64,000 bases of DNA from assembly GCF_903166545.1 (NCBI RefSeq), contig NZ_CAESCH010000001.1:2670001-2734000 (forward strand). The letters run 5' to 3'. Below the pieces are notes generated by a model. It searched no databases, had not been told where the DNA came from, and saw only the letters and a program-made list of their open reading frames with translations. How positions within the stretch are numbered: position 1 is the first letter of the stretch; every line of letters begins with the position of its first letter. The DNA comes from Metabacillus schmidteae (lineage in GTDB: Bacteria > Bacillota > Bacilli > Bacillales > Bacillaceae). The position numbers and the translations under genes were made by a program. This document shows, piece by piece, positions 61,761 through 64,000 of the stretch.

Positions 61761-61922
61761 CGGTCTTTTCCCCCTTTTTACTTTAAGATTCCCTTTTATG
61801 AAAAAGGTTATACTGTGGCTCATATTAGCTTTTTATAAAATATAGCAAATTGGACAAACTATTGTTGAGCATTTGATATCAGTGCTTAGAGTTCCAAAAC
61901 CATTCAAAAGGGGTGTTGTACG

Positions 61923-62108
61923 ATGGCAAGAAATAAATTAGTTGTGCCAGGTGCAGAAAATGCTCTTAATTCCATGAAAGAGGAAATCGCGAATGAATTT
62001 GGGGTACAACTTGGAGCCGATACGACCGCTCGCGCAAACGGTTCAGTTGGTGGGGAAATGACCAAGCGTTTAGTTGCTATGGCAGAAAACCAGCTTCGAA
62101 ACCAATAA
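61923..62108 (+). CDS. Alpha/beta-type small acid-soluble spore protein
   Basis: A 61-residue DNA-binding spore protein that coats and protects spore DNA. It contains [20 protein letters not shown], which includes the GPR cleavage site (EIANEFGV), and ends [35 protein letters not shown] precedes the start. Expression in the forespore by sigma G is expected from the family, but I could not identify a convincing promoter. A terminator follows. Confidence 0.95.
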   Translation: MARNKLVVPGAENALNSMKEEIANEFGVQLGADTTARANGSVGGEMTKRLVAMAENQLRNQ

Positions 62109-62122
62109 TGTGATTTCATTTT

Positions 62123-62154
62123 TAGGGACCTCGAATGTTTTGAGGTCCCTTTTA
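62123..62154. terminator. Bidirectional terminator after the SASP gene
   Basis: AGGGACCTCGAA and TTTTGAGGTCCCTT pair in a compact hairpin followed by TTTACT. Confidence 0.8.
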
Positions 62155-62658
62155 CTACTTTATATTCAGTCGAAAAGCTTTTACGATAACACCGTCGTTT
62201 GCAGGTTCAAAATCATATTTAGGTACACGTTCAAAACCTAAACCTTTATATAGGTTTATTGCATTTTTCATAAAATCAGCTGTATGTAATCCAATAAAAT
62301 CAATGCCGCTATTCTTTGTTCTATTAATACATTCAGATACAAGTGCTGTCGCAATCCCCTGACCTCTAGCTTCAGAATTTACTGCAAGCAAACGAATTTC
62401 CGTATAGTCAACCTGCTCAACAAGTCCTTCATAAGCATCAGATTGAGGCGGGAACAATGCAACACTTCCAACTATTTTTCCATCTATTTCTGCAACGATT
62501 AACTCTACACCAGGTTGGGCATCGGCTTCAGATGAAATGGCAGTTTGCAGAGCTTGCCAGTGTTCTTCAGAAACGACACTTGCGTGTTCACTATATGCCT
62601 CTATCCTTTGTGTTCTTATTAATGGTCTTTCTTTTAGTAATGCGTCTCTAATATTCAT
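62155..62658 (-). CDS. GNAT-family N-acetyltransferase
   Basis: A 167-residue acetyltransferase. The acetyl-CoA motif A is TEIRLLAVNSEARGQGIATA, and the C-terminal motif is FMKNAINLYKGLGFERVPKY. It has DGKIVGSVALFPPQSDAY as beta strands before it. Substrate unknown. ATG follows TAGGAGATCG. It ends one base after the SASP terminator and is convergent with that gene. Confidence 0.85.
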   Translation of the reverse strand: MNIRDALLKERPLIRTQRIEAYSEHASVVSEEHWQALQTAISSEADAQPGVELIVAEIDGKIVGSVALFPPQSDAYEGLVEQVDYTEIRLLAVNSEARGQGIATALVSECINRTKNSGIDFIGLHTADFMKNAINLYKGLGFERVPKYDFEPANDGVIVKAFRLNIK

Positions 62659-62750
62659 TGATACGATCTCCTATCCTAATTACTTATAAGAAATAAAGTT
62701 ACCTCATAATTTTATTTCTTCACTGAATAATCAGTCAATTTATATGATTA

Positions 62751-62784
62751 AAAAGCCTGAATCTATAGTTTATAGATTCAGGCT
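62751..62784 (-). terminator. Terminator of the TRAP permease gene
   Basis: AAAGCCTGAATCTATA pairs with TATAGATTCAGGCT over 13-14 bp around a short loop, followed on the minus strand by TTTTTAATC. Confidence 0.85.
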
Positions 62785-62792
62785 AGGTGAGA

Positions 62793-64000
62793 TTAATTTG
62801 ACATTTTTAAGGTGCTCTCTTTATTTCGTTTCCAAAAAATTTGTAGCGCAAGTAATGTAACAAAGGCAATGATACCTGTAATGTCAGAAATTCCTTCCGG
62901 GTAGATTAATAGCAATCCTGTAATGATGGCTATAATCCGTTCAGCCCAGTGTAACTTTCTAAACCAATACCCAATGATACCTGCACCAATCGCAATCATA
63001 CCAGAGAATGCAGTTATGATAACCCAGACTAGCTCAAGCCATGTTGTATCAATCATGAGTAGCTGTGGCGAAAGAACAAATATATACGGGATAATGAAGG
63101 CGGCAATGGCTAATTTTGCTGAATTTACGCCGGTTCGTAATGGTTCCCCTCCGGCAACACCTGCTGCTGCGAATGCTGCTAATGCAACTGGAGGTGTAAT
63201 ATCTGCAATGATTCCAAAATAGAACACAAATAAGTGAGCTGATAAGTCAGGTACACCAAGCAAAATAATAGCTGGTGCAGCGATAGTTGATGTAATAACA
63301 TAGTTAGCTGTAGTTGGTGATCCCATTCCTAGTACTAATGCTGCCAGCATTGTCAGCATTAATGTAGGGATTAAGTATCCCCCTGCAAGATCAATTAACC
63401 CATTCGCCATTTTTAACCCAAGACCTGTTTTCGTTACAATACCTACGATAATCCCTGCTGCTGCTGTTGCTGCAGCAACCCCTAATGCTGAACGGGCACC
63501 ATCAACAAGAGCTAATACAAATTCTTTAGGTCCCATTCTTGTTTCTTTATTAATTAATCCAACAAGAATCGCAATTAAAATAGAATAAAGTGCAGCGTGT
63601 GTAACAATTACGCCTGACATTAATAGAACTATTACTGAAACAATTGGCAGCAATAAGTATATTTTCTTGACTACTTCCTTACGATCAGGCATTTCTTCTT
63701 TTGTTAACCCACGTAAGCCAATTCTTTTTGCTTCAAAATGAGTCATGATCCATATTCCAGCAAAGTAGAGAACGGCTGGAATTGCAGCTGCTTTTGCAAT
63801 CTCCCAGTACGTAATACCGCCACCGATAAATTCAACCATAAGGAATGCAGCAGCACCCATGATTGGTGGCATTAGCTGGCCGCCGGTCGAAGCTGCTGCT
63901 TCTACTGCTCCAGCAAACTCTTTCTTATATCCAAGCTTTTTCATCATTGGAATTGTAAAGGAACCTGATGTAACAACGTTTGCTACTGAGCTTCCACTTA
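62793..64000 (-). CDS. TRAP transporter fused permease (TAXI type), 5' partial
   Basis: The C-terminal ~400 residues of a membrane protein; the frame continues off the right edge (reading GSSVANVVTSGSFTIPMMKK), so the ATG at 63947 is internal. KLGYKKEFAGAVEAAASTGG, GGQLMPPIMGAAAFLMVEFI, GMGSPTTANYVITSTIAAPA and GIIADITPPVALAAFAAAGV are signature segments of the 4TM/12TM fused TRAP permeases that work with TAXI-type binding proteins. These import C4-dicarboxylates, glutamate or similar compounds by sodium symport. About eight or nine helices are visible. The binding protein gene would lie upstream, outside the window. Confidence 0.9.
   Translation of the reverse strand, partial: SGSSVANVVTSGSFTIPMMKKLGYKKEFAGAVEAAASTGGQLMPPIMGAAAFLMVEFIGGGITYWEIAKAAAIPAVLYFAGIWIMTHFEAKRIGLRGLTKEEMPDRKEVVKKIYLLLPIVSVIVLLMSGVIVTHAALYSILIAILVGLINKETRMGPKEFVLALVDGARSALGVAAATAAAGIIVGIVTKTGLGLKMANGLIDLAGGYLIPTLMLTMLAALVLGMGSPTTANYVITSTIAAPAIILLGVPDLSAHLFVFYFGIIADITPPVALAAFAAAGVAGGEPLRTGVNSAKLAIAAFIIPYIFVLSPQLLMIDTTWLELVWVIITAFSGMIAIGAGIIGYWFRKLHWAERIIAIITGLLLIYPEGISDITGIIAFVTLLALQIFWKRNKESTLKMSN

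Overview
The window comes from a low-GC, spore-forming Bacillaceae chromosome. This is supported by a GerA-type germinant receptor set, an alpha/beta SASP, a Spo0E-like phosphatase, a SpoIIP-domain protein, a T-box in front of argS, Bacillus-like Shine-Dalgarno sites and many Bacillus-type small proteins. No rRNA, tRNA, CRISPR array or intact transposon was seen. The key landmark is a 28-bp dif site at 46252-46279. From memory it matches the Bacillus subtilis dif at 25 of 28 positions, and it lies 32 bp from a XerS-type tyrosine recombinase gene. Gene strand bias changes across it: about two thirds of genes are + to the left and about 70% are - to the right, as expected where replication forks meet. 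I therefore read the window as the replication terminus.

Layout. 0-7 kb: a 5'-truncated metallopeptidase gene, a four-unit 150-bp tandem repeat array, and a glucuronide locus (GPH symporter, AraC regulator, beta-glucuronidase) with two matching CcpA/LacI-like operators. 7-14 kb: small membrane and housekeeping genes, including a Cys/Gly-tailed DUF1399-like protein, a truncated histidine phosphatase, T-box-argS and an AlkD-like protein. 14-20 kb: a germinant receptor split into gerA-gerC (+) and gerB plus a tiny D-like gene (-) that converge. 21.5-22 kb: a second array of the same 150-bp repeat in the opposite orientation. 22-29.5 kb: transporter/Crp pair, aldo/keto reductase, D-amino-acid transaminase, and two divergent ECF sigma/anti-sigma modules, one of whose anti-sigma candidates carries a SpoIIP domain. 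30-36 kb: a 1254-residue multidomain GH51 arabinofuranosidase with no signal peptide, then an AraC regulator and a sugar-efflux type MFS gene.

36-46 kb is accessory in character. It has a probable type I toxin-antitoxin locus (25-residue membrane peptide, SD-sequestering leader, 3'-overlapping antisense RNA), an XRE regulator with a divergent 20-codon ORF, an arsR-ydcZ-ydcZ operon, an ECF S component, and several gene remnants (nucleotidyltransferase, an N-terminally truncated protein, HIT-domain fragment) just before dif. 46-64 kb: xerS with an inverted repeat over its promoter, small proteins, a luciferase-like monooxygenase gene interrupted by an in-frame UAG beside an intact paralogue, DMT transporter, GIY-YIG protein, esterase, SNF2 helicase, Nudix hydrolase, an M48 peptidase-ankyrin fusion, bluB, a SASP gene and a TRAP fused permease that runs off the right edge.

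All identifications come from reading motifs and remembered families; no database search was run.
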